Source: Thermohalobaculum sp039815685
GTDB lineage: Bacteria > Pseudomonadota > Alphaproteobacteria > Rhodobacterales > Rhodobacteraceae
NCBI GenBank assembly: GCA_039815685.1
Contig: JBCBYV010000005.1
Coordinates: forward strand, 165,428-229,427
DNA: 64,000 nt
Reading direction: 5' to 3'
Shown: positions 1 through 9,255 of the stretch, one piece after another
Layout: the number at the start of each line of letters is the position of its first letter
How positions within the stretch are numbered: position 1 is the stretch's first letter
Notes under the pieces: generated by a model
What the model was told of the DNA's origin: nothing
Databases searched by the model: none
What the model saw: only the letters and a program-made list of their open reading frames with translations
Made by a program: the position numbers and the translations under genes

Positions 1-2
1 TC

Positions 3-620
3 GCCGCTCATCTCGGCGCCCATTCCATCGTCTCCGTCGCTCAGGTGCACTCCCCCAGGGCAGTCATCGTCGAGCATCCCTTCGAGGGCGCACGACCCGA
101 AGCCGATGCGATGGTCACGGCAACCCCCGGTCTCGCCCTCGGCATCCTGACCGCGGACTGCGCCCCGGTGCTTCTTGCGGACGCAGACGCCGGTGTGATC
201 GGTGCCGCCCATGCCGGCTGGCGCGGCGCGTTCTCCGGCGTGCTCGAAGGGGTCCTCGATGCGATGGCAGAGCTCGGCGCCGACCGCGGGCGTATCACTG
301 CCGTCATCGGTCCGACCATCTCGCAACGCGCCTACGAGGTGGGGCCCGAGTTCCTCGACCGTTTCCTCGACGAGGACCAGGAGAACGCCCGCTTCTTCGC
401 TGCAGGCAGGCCACACCCCGAAGGCGACCGGGCGCAGTTCGACCTGCCGTCCTACGCGCTCGCCCGCCTCCGCGACGCAGGCGTGGGCGTGGCTTCCTGG
501 ACCGGCCACTGCACCCATTCCGACCCTGCCCGCTTCTTCAGCTACCGCCGGAGCAGACAGGCGGGCGAGCCCGATTACGGCCGCCTCGTCGCCGCCATCG
601 CGCTTCCGGCAAAGCCCTGA
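3..620 (+). CDS. pgeF: Purine nucleoside phosphorylase / polyphenol oxidase family (YfiH, laccase domain), 5' end missing
   Basis: The gene enters from the left edge, so its N-terminus is missing; the reading frame is open from base 3. About 205 residues remain. The family signatures are present in order: QVHS near the start, DAMVT, TADCAPVLLAD and GAAHAGWRG. The His of QVHS, the Cys of TADC and the His of AHAGW are the metal-binding residues of the Cu-oxidase_4 fold. Characterised relatives cleave purine nucleosides with phosphate; older annotation calls them multicopper polyphenol oxidases. A later CTH with SYRR near the C-terminus also fits the family. The next gene starts 2 nt after the stop, so they are probably co-transcribed. 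Confidence 0.9.
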   Translation, partial: AAHLGAHSIVSVAQVHSPRAVIVEHPFEGARPEADAMVTATPGLALGILTADCAPVLLADADAGVIGAAHAGWRGAFSGVLEGVLDAMAELGADRGRITAVIGPTISQRAYEVGPEFLDRFLDEDQENARFFAAGRPHPEGDRAQFDLPSYALARLRDAGVGVASWTGHCTHSDPARFFSYRRSRQAGEPDYGRLVAAIALPAKP

Positions 621-622
621 TC

Positions 623-1036
623 ATGCAGCCGGCCTATGAGCGGACGCGCCGTGCACGCTCCCCGCTCAACGTCATCGTACTTCTCTTCATCCTCGCCTTC
701 GCCGCCACCGCCGCAGCCCTCGGCGCAGAGTGGTGGTTCTTCATTCCCTTAATCCTGGCGTTCCTACCCGTCGCCGTCACGCTTTTCCACGGCAAGGACG
801 CGCGCTTCACGGTGGATGACAGTGCCGTCTCCTGGAATGACGGCTGGCGCGGCGCGCAGGTCGCCCTCGCCGAGATCGACCATCTGCGCATCGAGAACTG
901 GTCGGACAGCACCGATATCTACCTCGTCCTGCGTGAGGGCGGAGAGCGACGCGTCCCCGCCGTCTGCAACACCGGGCCACGGGAGAAGCTGATCACCGCC
1001 TTCGCCGACCGGGGCATCCGGATCGAGACCAAGTGA
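623..1036 (+). CDS. Small membrane protein with a C-terminal PH-like soluble domain
   Basis: A 137-residue protein with two closely spaced hydrophobic stretches at about residues 15-32 and 37-55 (separated by EWW), followed by a roughly 80-residue hydrophilic domain rich in alternating beta-like segments (ARFTVDDSAVSWND, EIDHLRIENW, IYLVLREGGERRVPA). This arrangement resembles the bacterial membrane proteins that carry a PH-like domain, but no specific function can be assigned. It starts 2 nt after pgeF and its stop lies 18 nt before the ATG of the M24 gene, so the three probably form one transcription unit. Confidence 0.7.
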   Translation: MQPAYERTRRARSPLNVIVLLFILAFAATAAALGAEWWFFIPLILAFLPVAVTLFHGKDARFTVDDSAVSWNDGWRGAQVALAEIDHLRIENWSDSTDIYLVLREGGERRVPAVCNTGPREKLITAFADRGIRIETK

Positions 1037-1053
1037 CCAGAAAAGGAGCGCCC

Positions 1054-2199
1054 ATGCTGCACTTCTCCCAAACCGAGTTCGAAGAGCGCATGGCGCGCAC
1101 AAGGGCGGCGATGGCAAGTGAGGGCGTCGATGCCCTCCTGCTCTTCGCGCCGGAGAGCCAGTACTGGCTCACGGGCTACGACACTTTCGGCTACTGCTTC
1201 TTCCAGTGCCTGATCGTGAGCGAGCGCGAACCGGTGCTCCTCACCCGCTCGGCGGATCTGAGGCAGGCGGAGCTTACGAGCACGGTCAAGGACATCCGCG
1301 TCTGGCGCGACCGGGCGGGGGCGGAGCCTGCGGCAGACCTCGCAGCGTTACTCCGTGAACTGGGCCTCTCGGGCAAGCGGATCGGCTGGGAGACCGCGAC
1401 CCACGGCCTGACGCATGCAAATGGCACCAAGGTCGCGGCCGCCGTCGGCGCAATCGCGACGCTCGTCGACACCTCGCCGCTCATGGGCCTCCTTCGCCTC
1501 GTCAAGTCCCCAGCCGAGATCGCGCTCACCCGTCGTGCCGGCGCGCTCGCCGACGCCGCTTACAATGCCGCCGTGGAGACAGCGGCACCGGGCGTGTCGG
1601 AAAGTGCCGTCTTGGCGGCGATGCAGGGCGCGGTGCTGGCGGGCGGCGGCGGCTATCCCGGCAACGCCTTCATCATCGGCTCGGGCGAGCGGGCGCTCCT
1701 CTGCCGCTATCAGGAGGGGCGCCGGGAGCTAGAGGCAGAGGATCAGCTCAACCTCGAATGGGCGGGCGTCGCAGCGCATTACCACGCGGCCCTCTTCAAG
1801 ACGCTGGTGATCGGCCGGCCCCGCCCCGCCCACGCCACCATGCACGCCGCCGCGGCCGAGGCGCTTGCGGCGTGCGAAGGGGCCTTGGCGCCCGGCCGCA
1901 CGATGGGAGAAGTCTTCGACGCCCATGCCCGTACGCTCGACGCCCACGGCCTCGGTGCCCACCGCCTCAATGCCTGCGGCTACTCCCTCGGCCCCCGTTT
2001 TCCGCCCTCCTGGATGGAGGACCAGATGTTCTACGAGGCTGCGCCGACGGTGATCGAACCCGGCATGGTCTTCTTTCTGCACATGATCCTGATGGACAGC
2101 GACAGCGCCACGGCCATGTGCCTCGGTCGCACATCGCTGGTGACCGACGGCGCCGCCGAGCCGCTTAGCCAGATGCCCCTCGAGATGACCGTGCTCTGA
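1054..2199 (+). CDS. Creatinase-like M24 family hydrolase
   Basis: A 381-residue pita-bread protein: an N-terminal creatinase domain at about residues 5-130 (SQYWLTGYD is typical) and a C-terminal M24 domain at about 145-375. I chose the ATG at 1054 over an in-frame GTG at 1033 because AAGGAG lies 5 nt upstream of it. The canonical dimetal ligands of methionine and proline aminopeptidases are not all present: the first two Asp positions read LNLEWAGVAAHYHAALFKT, and the usual GHGIG motif reads CGYSLG. This matches non-metal creatinase-type members better than true Xaa-Pro peptidases. Family members include creatinase and the ectoine hydrolase DoeA; the substrate here is unknown. Confidence 0.8.
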   Translation: MLHFSQTEFEERMARTRAAMASEGVDALLLFAPESQYWLTGYDTFGYCFFQCLIVSEREPVLLTRSADLRQAELTSTVKDIRVWRDRAGAEPAADLAALLRELGLSGKRIGWETATHGLTHANGTKVAAAVGAIATLVDTSPLMGLLRLVKSPAEIALTRRAGALADAAYNAAVETAAPGVSESAVLAAMQGAVLAGGGGYPGNAFIIGSGERALLCRYQEGRRELEAEDQLNLEWAGVAAHYHAALFKTLVIGRPRPAHATMHAAAAEALAACEGALAPGRTMGEVFDAHARTLDAHGLGAHRLNACGYSLGPRFPPSWMEDQMFYEAAPTVIEPGMVFFLHMILMDSDSATAMCLGRTSLVTDGAAEPLSQMPLEMTVL

Positions 2200-2211
2200 T
2201 GCCGACCGCGC

Positions 2212-4479
2212 TCAGCGCAGGAGCGGCAGCAGAACGATGTCGATTTCGCGCGGCTCGCCCAACGGCGCCTCTGGCCTGAGGGTCAGGACATCGCCGTTGC
2301 GCGCGCAGTCTGACGTGGCGCAACGAAACCCGCGGGCCTCCACGATGTCGAGCCCGGGATCGCCGCGCACCGTGATCACGCCGGCTGCCATGGCGAGGCG
2401 GGCGGGGTCGAGCACGAGCCGGTTGGGCAAGCCATTCGTGAGATCGATGGCCTCGACCCCTTCCATCTGCGTCGCCGAGAAAGCGACGCTGCCCCCGCGC
2501 GAGAGGGTGACTTTGGACCCGCGCAGCTTCGCATCCGCCGCACCGGGGTAGCTGGCGAGCGCCGTCATGCGCGCATCCCAAAGAAAGCCGGGCGCTGGCA
2601 GGAGGCCGACCTCCACGCCCGCCTCGAACTGCAGGATCCGGTAATGCCCGTCCGGTGCCGGCACGAGCGCGCGCGCCGCGCCACCGACGACCTCCAGCCG
2701 CCAGCCGGCGCTGCCGTCGAGCCAGACGCGGTCGCCGATATCGCCGCGCACGCGCACCGGCCTGCCGGCGATCAGGCGGCCATCGGCGCGCACGACCAGA
2801 GTGTTCTGCCACCCATCCGCCAGATCGATCGCATCGGCACGCACGCGGATATCCGTGCCGAGATGGTAGAAGGCATCTCCCTTCGAGCGCACCCAGACGG
2901 GCCTGCGATCCGGCGACGGCGGTTCGAGCTGCCAGGACGGCTCGGGGAGCATCGCCGCCGGTGCGGTCAGGGTAATGCGGGGGCCGAGATCACTGCCCCC
3001 CGCCAACCAGACGCGCCCATCGGCGTCACCCTCCGGAGCATCACGGCCACCGATCTGCCAGCAGCCGGGCTGCGCGAGCGCCACCCGATCCTCGGCATCG
3101 GCCATCACGTCGAGACGCACGTCGCCTTCGTCCAGGAGATCGAGCAGATCGATCTCGAGCAGATCGGTCTTTGCATTGCGCAGATCGAAGCGGCGCACGC
3201 GCTCGCCTGCCGCATCGCCGCTGAGGCGGATGACGGTGGCGGGGCGATCTGCCGTCTCATCCGGCGCCGGTGCGTCCCAAGCGTCCGCGAACGCGGAGAC
3301 GCCCGCGTGGGGCGCGACCGTCGCTGGTGCACCCGGATGGCCGACGCGGGAGGGCCAGTCCGCGGTCGTGACCACGCTCTCCACCGGTCCGTGCCAGACG
3401 GTCACATCGAGCGGAAGAATGATCGTATAGTCTCCCCCCCAGTCCGATGCCGTCAGGCGCTGCCGCTCCCCTGGCTCGAGTGTGGCGGTCCACTCCAGCG
3501 CTGGATCGAGAATGACCACATCGAAAAAGTCGGCGACGATTTCGAGCTCGCCATACTCCAGTTTCGAGAAGTAGCGGGCGAGAGGGGCGATGACGTCGAA
3601 TGTGCCATTGGCGACGTTCACGATCTCCAGTGATCGAAACCGATCCCCACCGAGGACCATCGTTGCCGGTCCGTCGAACCGGAGCGTGTCGACGCCGCCG
3701 CGCCCGTCATAGGATCCGGAGTAGGGCGAGCGGTCCCGACGGATCGAGACGGGGTTCCCGCGGCCGGGGACCTGTCCGAAGAAACCGGGCTGGCTGGACG
3801 CGACGCAGTCCCGGATGGCACGCTCCTGCGCCTCGCGCAGCGCGCCGGGCTCGAGCAGCGCCGCGCGTTCGCGCGCGACCTGCGCAATGCTCGCGACACC
3901 ATCGCTGCCCTCGATGGCGAGGGAGCCGTCAATACCCACCACGGCGAAGCGACCGATCGAGAGACGCTCCCCGGGATCGAGTTCGAGGTTCAGGATCTCG
4001 TTGCTAGATGCCGAGAGGTTGTCGATTGGCTCGATCGTGACGCTGGCCCCCGGCAGCACCGCATCGCCGCTCTGGAGGCTGCGGATCGCATAGCCCTGAG
4101 CCGGTGCCGGTACGATATCCGACGTGCTCGGCTCGAAGCTCCAGATGGCGCCGAGGGGCTGTTCTATCGCGAGCAAGCGATCGCCCTCGAACCGCGCCTC
4201 GAGCCCGCCGGCGGCGCTCGAGAGAAAGAAACGCGCGCGGAGCGCGCTGCCATCCGGCAGCCCTGTCTCGGCCGTTACCAGCAGATCGCCGCAGTCCCGA
4301 GCGGATGCGAAAACCCACCGGGCGTCGGGCCGCAGGACAACCGGCTCTGTGATGCAGTGCGCCGCCTCAACCGGCTCGGCAGCCTTCGGTGCGCTCTTCT
4401 CCGCATCCGCGGCTGGCAGCAGCACAGCCGATACCAGCAGCGCGTCGCGAAACGCGCGATTCCAGCTCGAAAATCTCAT
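2212..4479 (-). CDS. Large secreted protein of unknown function
   Basis: About 755 residues with an N-terminal signal peptide (hydrophobic DALLVSAVLLP followed by AADA). The ATG at 4479 is preferred to one at 4500 because GGGGGG lies 5 nt before it. The rest is hydrophilic and acidic, with many short beta-strand-like segments. One stretch near residue 265 reads GGVDTLRFDGPA and SLEIVNVANG, which resembles the style of RTX/calcium-binding adhesin repeats but lacks the full GGXGXDXUX nonapeptide. A Cys pair (RCATSDC) sits near the C-terminus. I do not recognise the family. It converges on the M24 gene with 12 nt between the stops. Confidence 0.7.
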   Translation of the reverse strand: MRFSSWNRAFRDALLVSAVLLPAADAEKSAPKAAEPVEAAHCITEPVVLRPDARWVFASARDCGDLLVTAETGLPDGSALRARFFLSSAAGGLEARFEGDRLLAIEQPLGAIWSFEPSTSDIVPAPAQGYAIRSLQSGDAVLPGASVTIEPIDNLSASSNEILNLELDPGERLSIGRFAVVGIDGSLAIEGSDGVASIAQVARERAALLEPGALREAQERAIRDCVASSQPGFFGQVPGRGNPVSIRRDRSPYSGSYDGRGGVDTLRFDGPATMVLGGDRFRSLEIVNVANGTFDVIAPLARYFSKLEYGELEIVADFFDVVILDPALEWTATLEPGERQRLTASDWGGDYTIILPLDVTVWHGPVESVVTTADWPSRVGHPGAPATVAPHAGVSAFADAWDAPAPDETADRPATVIRLSGDAAGERVRRFDLRNAKTDLLEIDLLDLLDEGDVRLDVMADAEDRVALAQPGCWQIGGRDAPEGDADGRVWLAGGSDLGPRITLTAPAAMLPEPSWQLEPPSPDRRPVWVRSKGDAFYHLGTDIRVRADAIDLADGWQNTLVVRADGRLIAGRPVRVRGDIGDRVWLDGSAGWRLEVVGGAARALVPAPDGHYRILQFEAGVEVGLLPAPGFLWDARMTALASYPGAADAKLRGSKVTLSRGGSVAFSATQMEGVEAIDLTNGLPNRLVLDPARLAMAAGVITVRGDPGLDIVEARGFRCATSDCARNGDVLTLRPEAPLGEPREIDIVLLPLLR

Positions 4480-4609
4480 GATATCCCCCCACGCAATCAT
4501 TCAGCGAATGAGGGAAGCCTAGTCGTCGATGATCTTTGTCGCCACAACGCGCATCAACGACGTTGGGTCATGCCAACCTATGGTTGAGATCCGCCGGGCC
4601 GCCGTAGCG

Positions 4610-5101
4610 CTAACCCGTCTCCTCGGGCAGCACTTCGAAGGGAACGCCCGGCACGGTCTTGGCCGCACGGATCACCAGCGAGGTCTTCACGCTCGCGACA
4701 TTGGGCGCGGTCGTCAGTTCATTGGTGAGGAAGTTCTGGAAGGCCGAGAGGCTGGGTGCGACGCATTTGAGGAGGAAGTCGATCTCGCCGTTGAGCATGT
4801 GGCACTCGCGCACGAGCGGCCATTCCTCGCAGCGCGCCTCGAAGGCCGCGAGGTCCTCGCCGGCCTGGCTCTTGAGGCTGACCATGGCGAAGACTGCCAC
4901 CTCGAAGCCCAGCGCCCGGGCATTGACCTCGGCATGATAGCCCTCGATCAACCCGCTTTCCTCGAGCCCCCGCACACGGCGGAGGCAGGGCGGGGCGGAA
5001 ATGCCGACACGGCGCGACAGCTCCACGTTCGTCATCCGCCCATCCGCCTGAAGCTCCGCGAGGATGTGGCGGTCGATGGGGTCCAGCTTGGAAGCGGGCA
5101 T
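4610..5101 (-). CDS. Lrp/AsnC family transcriptional regulator
   Basis: A 163-residue protein with the standard layout: an AsnC helix-turn-helix at residues 5-55 (LDPIDRHILAELQADGRM, then ELSRRVGISAPPCLRRVRGL) and a RAM/AsnC ligand-binding domain from about 65 to 150 (VECHMLNGEIDF-type core). The open frame extends upstream to 5215, but the ATG at 5101 gives the normal family start and length. It is divergent from the ELM1-like gene; the 117 nt between them should hold both promoters. Family members respond to amino acids and often regulate a neighbour; the ligand here is unknown. Confidence 0.9.
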   Translation of the reverse strand: MPASKLDPIDRHILAELQADGRMTNVELSRRVGISAPPCLRRVRGLEESGLIEGYHAEVNARALGFEVAVFAMVSLKSQAGEDLAAFEARCEEWPLVRECHMLNGEIDFLLKCVAPSLSAFQNFLTNELTTAPNVASVKTSLVIRAAKTVPGVPFEVLPEETG

Positions 5102-5218
5102 GCAAAATCCTAGGGTCGTCAGCGCTTCGGAAAGCGCGCCCTCACACGCGGGTGCGCTGCAACGCGCCTTACGTGAAGCCTGCGCCGATGGCAAGAATCT
5201 TGCGGAGGGGCGCAAGAA

Positions 5219-6298
5219 ATGAACAGAAAAGCGTCACATGGTGATGAAACGCCGATCTCTTCGGCGTTGGACGTCACGGTGCTGACGGATGGGCGCGCCG
5301 GCAACCGCGCGCAGGCGCTCGGTCTGGCGGAAGCTCTGGTGCGCCTCGGGCCGGCCACGATCCAAGAACGGACCGTCGTGCTGCGCCGCCCTTTCGACCT
5401 GATGCCGGCGGGTCTCTGGCACGCGCTGCGCCCTCTGCCGGGCTGGCCGGCGATGGCGCTGCGCGATGGCTCCGCCGCCCTCGCGCCGCTCGGCCCGCAA
5501 CCGCTCCTGATCGGCGCCGGGCGGCGGGCGGCTCCGATTGTCGCAGCACTCGCGCGGCGGACCGGCGCGCCGAGCGTCCAGCTCCTCGACCCGCAGATCG
5601 ATCCGGGCGCCTTCTCCCTCGTCGCCGCACCCGCGCATGATGGCCTCCGCGCGCCAAACGCCGTGACCACGCTCGGCGCCGTTGGGCGCGTGACGGCCGA
5701 GAGCATCACCGCCGCCCGGGCCGCGCTGCCGGCAGCACTTGTAGCCGAGATCAAGGCATTGCCCCGCCCGCGCATCGGCATCCTCCTCGGCGGCAACTCG
5801 CGCAGCGCCCGCTGGTCCGCCGAAGAGGTGGAGGGCTTCATCGCCGCGTGCCGGCACCTCGCAGCAGAGGGCCAAGCGCTCGCCATCACCCCCTCCCGCC
5901 GCACCGATCCGTCCGTGATTGCCGCGCTTCGGGAGGCGTTGCGTGGCGAGGGTCATTACCTCTGGGACGAGAACGCGACCAATCCCTACCCCGGCATGCT
6001 GGGACTGGTGGACGCAGTGCTGGTGACGGCGGACAGCGTCAACATGGCCTCCGAGGCGGCAGCAAGCGGCCTGCCGCTCCATGTCTTCCCCATCGCCCAT
6101 CTCGACCGGAAGCTTCGCGCGTTCCACGATGCGCTGAGGGCCCAAGGCGCAAGCCGCACCTTCGAAGGACGGATCGAGCACTGGTCCTATCCGCCGCTGG
6201 CGGAGGCGGACAGGCTCGCAGCGGTCGTTGCCGACCGCTTGCTGCCCGACTGGCCAACGGACAAGGCCCAGCCAGCGCCCGACAGCAGGGGCCGATAG
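5219..6298 (+). CDS. Mitochondrial fission ELM1-like family protein (DUF1022)
   Basis: A 359-residue protein with the family hallmarks: VLTDGRAGNRAQALGLAEAL near the N-terminus, the glycosyltransferase-B-like IGILLGGNSR in the middle, and VTADSVNMASEAAASG near residue 275. The family takes its name from plant ELM1; bacterial members look like GT-B glycosyltransferases and their substrate is not known. GGAGG lies about 10 nt before the ATG. It is followed by trxB on the same strand after 131 nt, an order common in Rhodobacterales. Confidence 0.85.
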   Translation: MNRKASHGDETPISSALDVTVLTDGRAGNRAQALGLAEALVRLGPATIQERTVVLRRPFDLMPAGLWHALRPLPGWPAMALRDGSAALAPLGPQPLLIGAGRRAAPIVAALARRTGAPSVQLLDPQIDPGAFSLVAAPAHDGLRAPNAVTTLGAVGRVTAESITAARAALPAALVAEIKALPRPRIGILLGGNSRSARWSAEEVEGFIAACRHLAAEGQALAITPSRRTDPSVIAALREALRGEGHYLWDENATNPYPGMLGLVDAVLVTADSVNMASEAAASGLPLHVFPIAHLDRKLRAFHDALRAQGASRTFEGRIEHWSYPPLAEADRLAAVVADRLLPDWPTDKAQPAPDSRGR

Positions 6299-6429
6299 CC
6301 GCAACGCACACGGAGCCGCGATATCCCCTTTTTCGCCGTCGCCGCGTACCGTATCTCTCGATCAACATTCGAAACTGAAAAGACGCGGCGGCTGCGGGCG
6401 CACAGGGTCGGGCGAGAGGAGCGAGCAAG

Positions 6430-7413
6430 ATGGCGGACGACGGCGCAGGCAAGACGCGGCATACCCGCGTGCTCATCATCGGCTCGGGTCCGGCCGGCTA
6501 CACGGCGGCGGTCTATGCTGCGCGAGCGCTCCTCGACCCCGTGCTGATCCAGGGCATCCAGCCCGGCGGACAGCTCACGATCACGACCGATGTCGAAAAC
6601 TGGCCCGGCCTCGTCACGACCCAGGGCCCCGAGCTGATGCAGCAGATGGAGGCGCATGCCGTCGCGACGGGGACCGAGGTCGTGGCGGATCATGTCTCGA
6701 GCCTCGACGTCTCCGCCCGTCCCTTCCGCGCCGAGACCGACAGCGGCACGGTCTGGACCGCGGATGCGGTGATCCTCGCGACGGGGGCGCAGGCGCGCTG
6801 GCTCGGCCTCGAGAGCGAGCAGAAGTTCATGGGACAGGGCGTGAGCGCCTGCGCCACCTGCGACGGCTTCTTCTATCGCGGGCGCGAGGTAATCGTGGTC
6901 GGTGGCGGCAACACGGCGGTCGAGGAAGCGCTCTATCTCGCCAACCTCGCCTCCAAGGTCACGCTGGTGCATCGGCGGGACAGCCTGCGCGCCGAGCAGA
7001 TCCTCCAGCGCCGGCTCCTCAACCACCCGAAGGTCGAGGTGATCTGGGACCACACGGTCGACGAGATCCTCGGGACGATGACCGATGGGGTGACCGGCGC
7101 CCGGCTGGCCCATGCGAAGACCGGCGAGACGCGGGAGGTCGAGGCTGCAGGCGTCTTCATCGCCATCGGGCACGCCCCTGCCTCGCAACTTGTGGCCGAG
7201 CAGGTCGAGACGCATCACGGCGGCTATGTGGTGACGAAACCGGACTCGACCGCGACCGAGATCCCGGGCCTCTTCGCCGCGGGCGACGTCACCGACCACA
7301 TCTACCGCCAGGCGGTGACGTCGGCCGGCATGGGCTGCATGGCCGCGCTGGAGGCCGAGCGCTTCCTCGCCGAACTGGCGGATGCATCGAGCGCGAGCGC
7401 CGCGGCGGAATAG
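6430..7413 (+). CDS. trxB: Thioredoxin-disulfide reductase
   Basis: A 327-residue FAD/NADPH enzyme that reduces thioredoxin. The FAD-binding motif GSGPAGYTAAVYAAR is at residues 18-32, the redox-active CATC at about 141-144, and the NADPH-binding GGGNTAVEEA follows at about 160. The second FAD motif (GLFAAGDV) is at about 280. Length and domain order are normal for bacterial TrxB. A GAGAGGAG stretch precedes the ATG at a suitable distance. Confidence 0.96.
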   Translation: MADDGAGKTRHTRVLIIGSGPAGYTAAVYAARALLDPVLIQGIQPGGQLTITTDVENWPGLVTTQGPELMQQMEAHAVATGTEVVADHVSSLDVSARPFRAETDSGTVWTADAVILATGAQARWLGLESEQKFMGQGVSACATCDGFFYRGREVIVVGGGNTAVEEALYLANLASKVTLVHRRDSLRAEQILQRRLLNHPKVEVIWDHTVDEILGTMTDGVTGARLAHAKTGETREVEAAGVFIAIGHAPASQLVAEQVETHHGGYVVTKPDSTATEIPGLFAAGDVTDHIYRQAVTSAGMGCMAALEAERFLAELADASSASAAAE

Positions 7414-7536
7414 CAGGCTCCGGCGACGCTGACGGGCGCGTCAGCGGTAGTTCTTGCGGCGCAGCATGCTGCGCGTCCATAAGGCGGCTGTCGCCTCGAG
7501 CGGGCGGCGATCCTCGCCCTATCGCGGACAGACAGC

Positions 7537-9102
7537 ATGACGGAAACCCAGGCGCCGACGGCCTTCGAGCGCTTCTCGCAAAGCCCGGTCGCAACAGTCG
7601 TCTCGGCCCTGCTGATCGTCGGCGTGCTGACGCTGCACACGTTCCCGCTCTATTGGACCGCGAACGAGATCTATTACTTCGAACTCAGCCGCTTCAACTT
7701 CGACAGCTCGGGGTTTGGGGAGTTTCACAGCATCTCCGGCGGGAGCTATGCGCGCTTCCTGCCGTTCTTCGCGCTTGGCCTGATCCAGGAATTGATCGGC
7801 CGGGAAGCGGCCTTCGTGCTGATGCGGCTGGTGCTGCTCGGCACCTATGCCGCCGCCTTCATCGCGCTGTCGCGGGCATTAGGGCTGCACTTTCTGGTGA
7901 TGCCCATCGCCCTCATCATCTTCATCTTTCTGGGGGAGGAGTTCTTCTCGGGCTCCTACTTGTTCGGCAGCACGGAGTCGAAGGGCTTCTCCTATGCGGT
8001 CGTGATCTTCGGGATCGCGGCGATGCTGAGGGGCAAGGCGCTGTCCTCGGCGCTGATCATGGCGCTCGCCACCTATTTCCACTTCCTGATCGGCGGCTTC
8101 TGGTTCGGCGGCGCTTTGCTGCTCGGCCTGCTCCTGCGCCAGCGCATCATGGAGCTGGCGAAGGCGACGGGGGTCTTCGTCCTGATCGTCTCGCCGCTCG
8201 TCATCGCTCTGGTGAGCGAGCAGCTTCTGAGCGCGGCGCCGGAAATGAGCGATCTGGGCGCCTCTATCAACGACATCTACGCGTCCCGCAACATCCATCA
8301 CGTGTTGCCGTTCCTGAACCTCGGCGGCTTCGCCTTCTCCTGGTTTCCGGGTGTCGTGCTTCTGGCGGCGACGGGCTGCGCGCTCGCGATGCTGTGGTTC
8401 ATGGATCGAGATGGACCGATCTCGGTCATGTACCCGTGGCTTCTGTTGCTTCACGTCTATCTGCTGGTGGCGCTTGGGCTCGCGGCACTGGACCGCGAAA
8501 CAAACCTCCTCGTGCCCTTCTATATCTTCCGGCCGAATTCGCTCGTCCTCCTCTTCTCCGTCATCGCGATCCTCGCCGCCACGATCCGGCTCTCCCGCGC
8601 GTCGTCGGTGGCGTTGCCGGTCCTTTTGCTGATCTTCGGCGCGCTGATCGTTGGCGAGCGGGTGCCTGTCATGGCAAAAAGCCTGCTCGAGGACCGCGCG
8701 AACCTCTGGAGGCTGGACGCCTCAGCCAATGTGGACGAGCGGGCGGCGATGGCGTGGATCGAGCAGGAGACGGCGCGAGATGCGGTGGTGGTGTTCGAGG
8801 GCACGCCGCACACGGACTGGAACCCGCCCTGGATGGCGCTGGAAGCGATTACCGGGCGGCCAAGCCTCGTCGTCTACAAATTCGTGCCCGTCACCAAGCC
8901 GACGCTGGCCGAGTGGTATCGGCGGGTCTTGTGGCGCGACGCGGTCTTTGGCGGGGCGTGCGCGCGTCTTGCGGACTATCCGGTAAGCTTCCTCGTGACC
9001 CTCTCCGCCGAGAGCCGGGAGCGAATGTCGCGTTGCGGCAGCGTGACCTTCCAGTCGGGATCGGTCGCCATCGTCGATGTGCGGCAGCGGACGGGGCAGT
9101 GA
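7537..9102 (+). CDS. Polytopic membrane protein of unknown function
   Basis: A 521-residue protein with about ten or more predicted membrane helices, starting at about residue 18 (VATVVSALLIVGVLTLHTF), and a soluble C-terminal part from about residue 390 (DERAAMAWIEQETARDAVVV). The layout, with helices followed by a short extracytoplasmic domain containing a WIEQ...DAVVVFEG core, resembles membrane glycosyltransferase-like proteins with a DUF-type C-terminus, but the catalytic acidic loop of GT39/GT-C enzymes is not evident. It stands alone, 123 nt after trxB, and converges on parC. Confidence 0.7.
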   Translation: MTETQAPTAFERFSQSPVATVVSALLIVGVLTLHTFPLYWTANEIYYFELSRFNFDSSGFGEFHSISGGSYARFLPFFALGLIQELIGREAAFVLMRLVLLGTYAAAFIALSRALGLHFLVMPIALIIFIFLGEEFFSGSYLFGSTESKGFSYAVVIFGIAAMLRGKALSSALIMALATYFHFLIGGFWFGGALLLGLLLRQRIMELAKATGVFVLIVSPLVIALVSEQLLSAAPEMSDLGASINDIYASRNIHHVLPFLNLGGFAFSWFPGVVLLAATGCALAMLWFMDRDGPISVMYPWLLLLHVYLLVALGLAALDRETNLLVPFYIFRPNSLVLLFSVIAILAATIRLSRASSVALPVLLLIFGALIVGERVPVMAKSLLEDRANLWRLDASANVDERAAMAWIEQETARDAVVVFEGTPHTDWNPPWMALEAITGRPSLVVYKFVPVTKPTLAEWYRRVLWRDAVFGGACARLADYPVSFLVTLSAESRERMSRCGSVTFQSGSVAIVDVRQRTGQ

Positions 9103-9190
9103 GCGCCCCGGCGCGGGCGACCAGGGCGCCATATTACCTCACATGCTTACGTCATGCGCGAGCTTGACCCGTCGAGCCGTGACCGGTGGC

Positions 9191-9224
9191 GCTGGATCGC
9201 CGGGACGAGCCCGGCAGTGACGGT
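9191..9224. repeat. Intergenic palindromic repeat (GCCGGG...CCCGGC type)
   Basis: The core reads GATCGCCGGGACGAGCCCGG followed by CAGTGACGG. It is a hairpin with a CCGGG/CCCGG stem, related to the repeats at 26,470 and 37,979. Such elements are widespread between genes in Alphaproteobacteria and often give spurious ORFs. It lies between the 7537-9102 gene and the convergent parC. Confidence 0.6.
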
Positions 9225-9255
9225 AGAAAGCGTCTGAGCCGGACCAACAGTCCGC

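Noticed and set aside
5234..6304. Long minus-strand frame opposite the ELM1-like gene
   Set aside because: Shadow of a high-GC gene on the other strand; no recognisable protein features.
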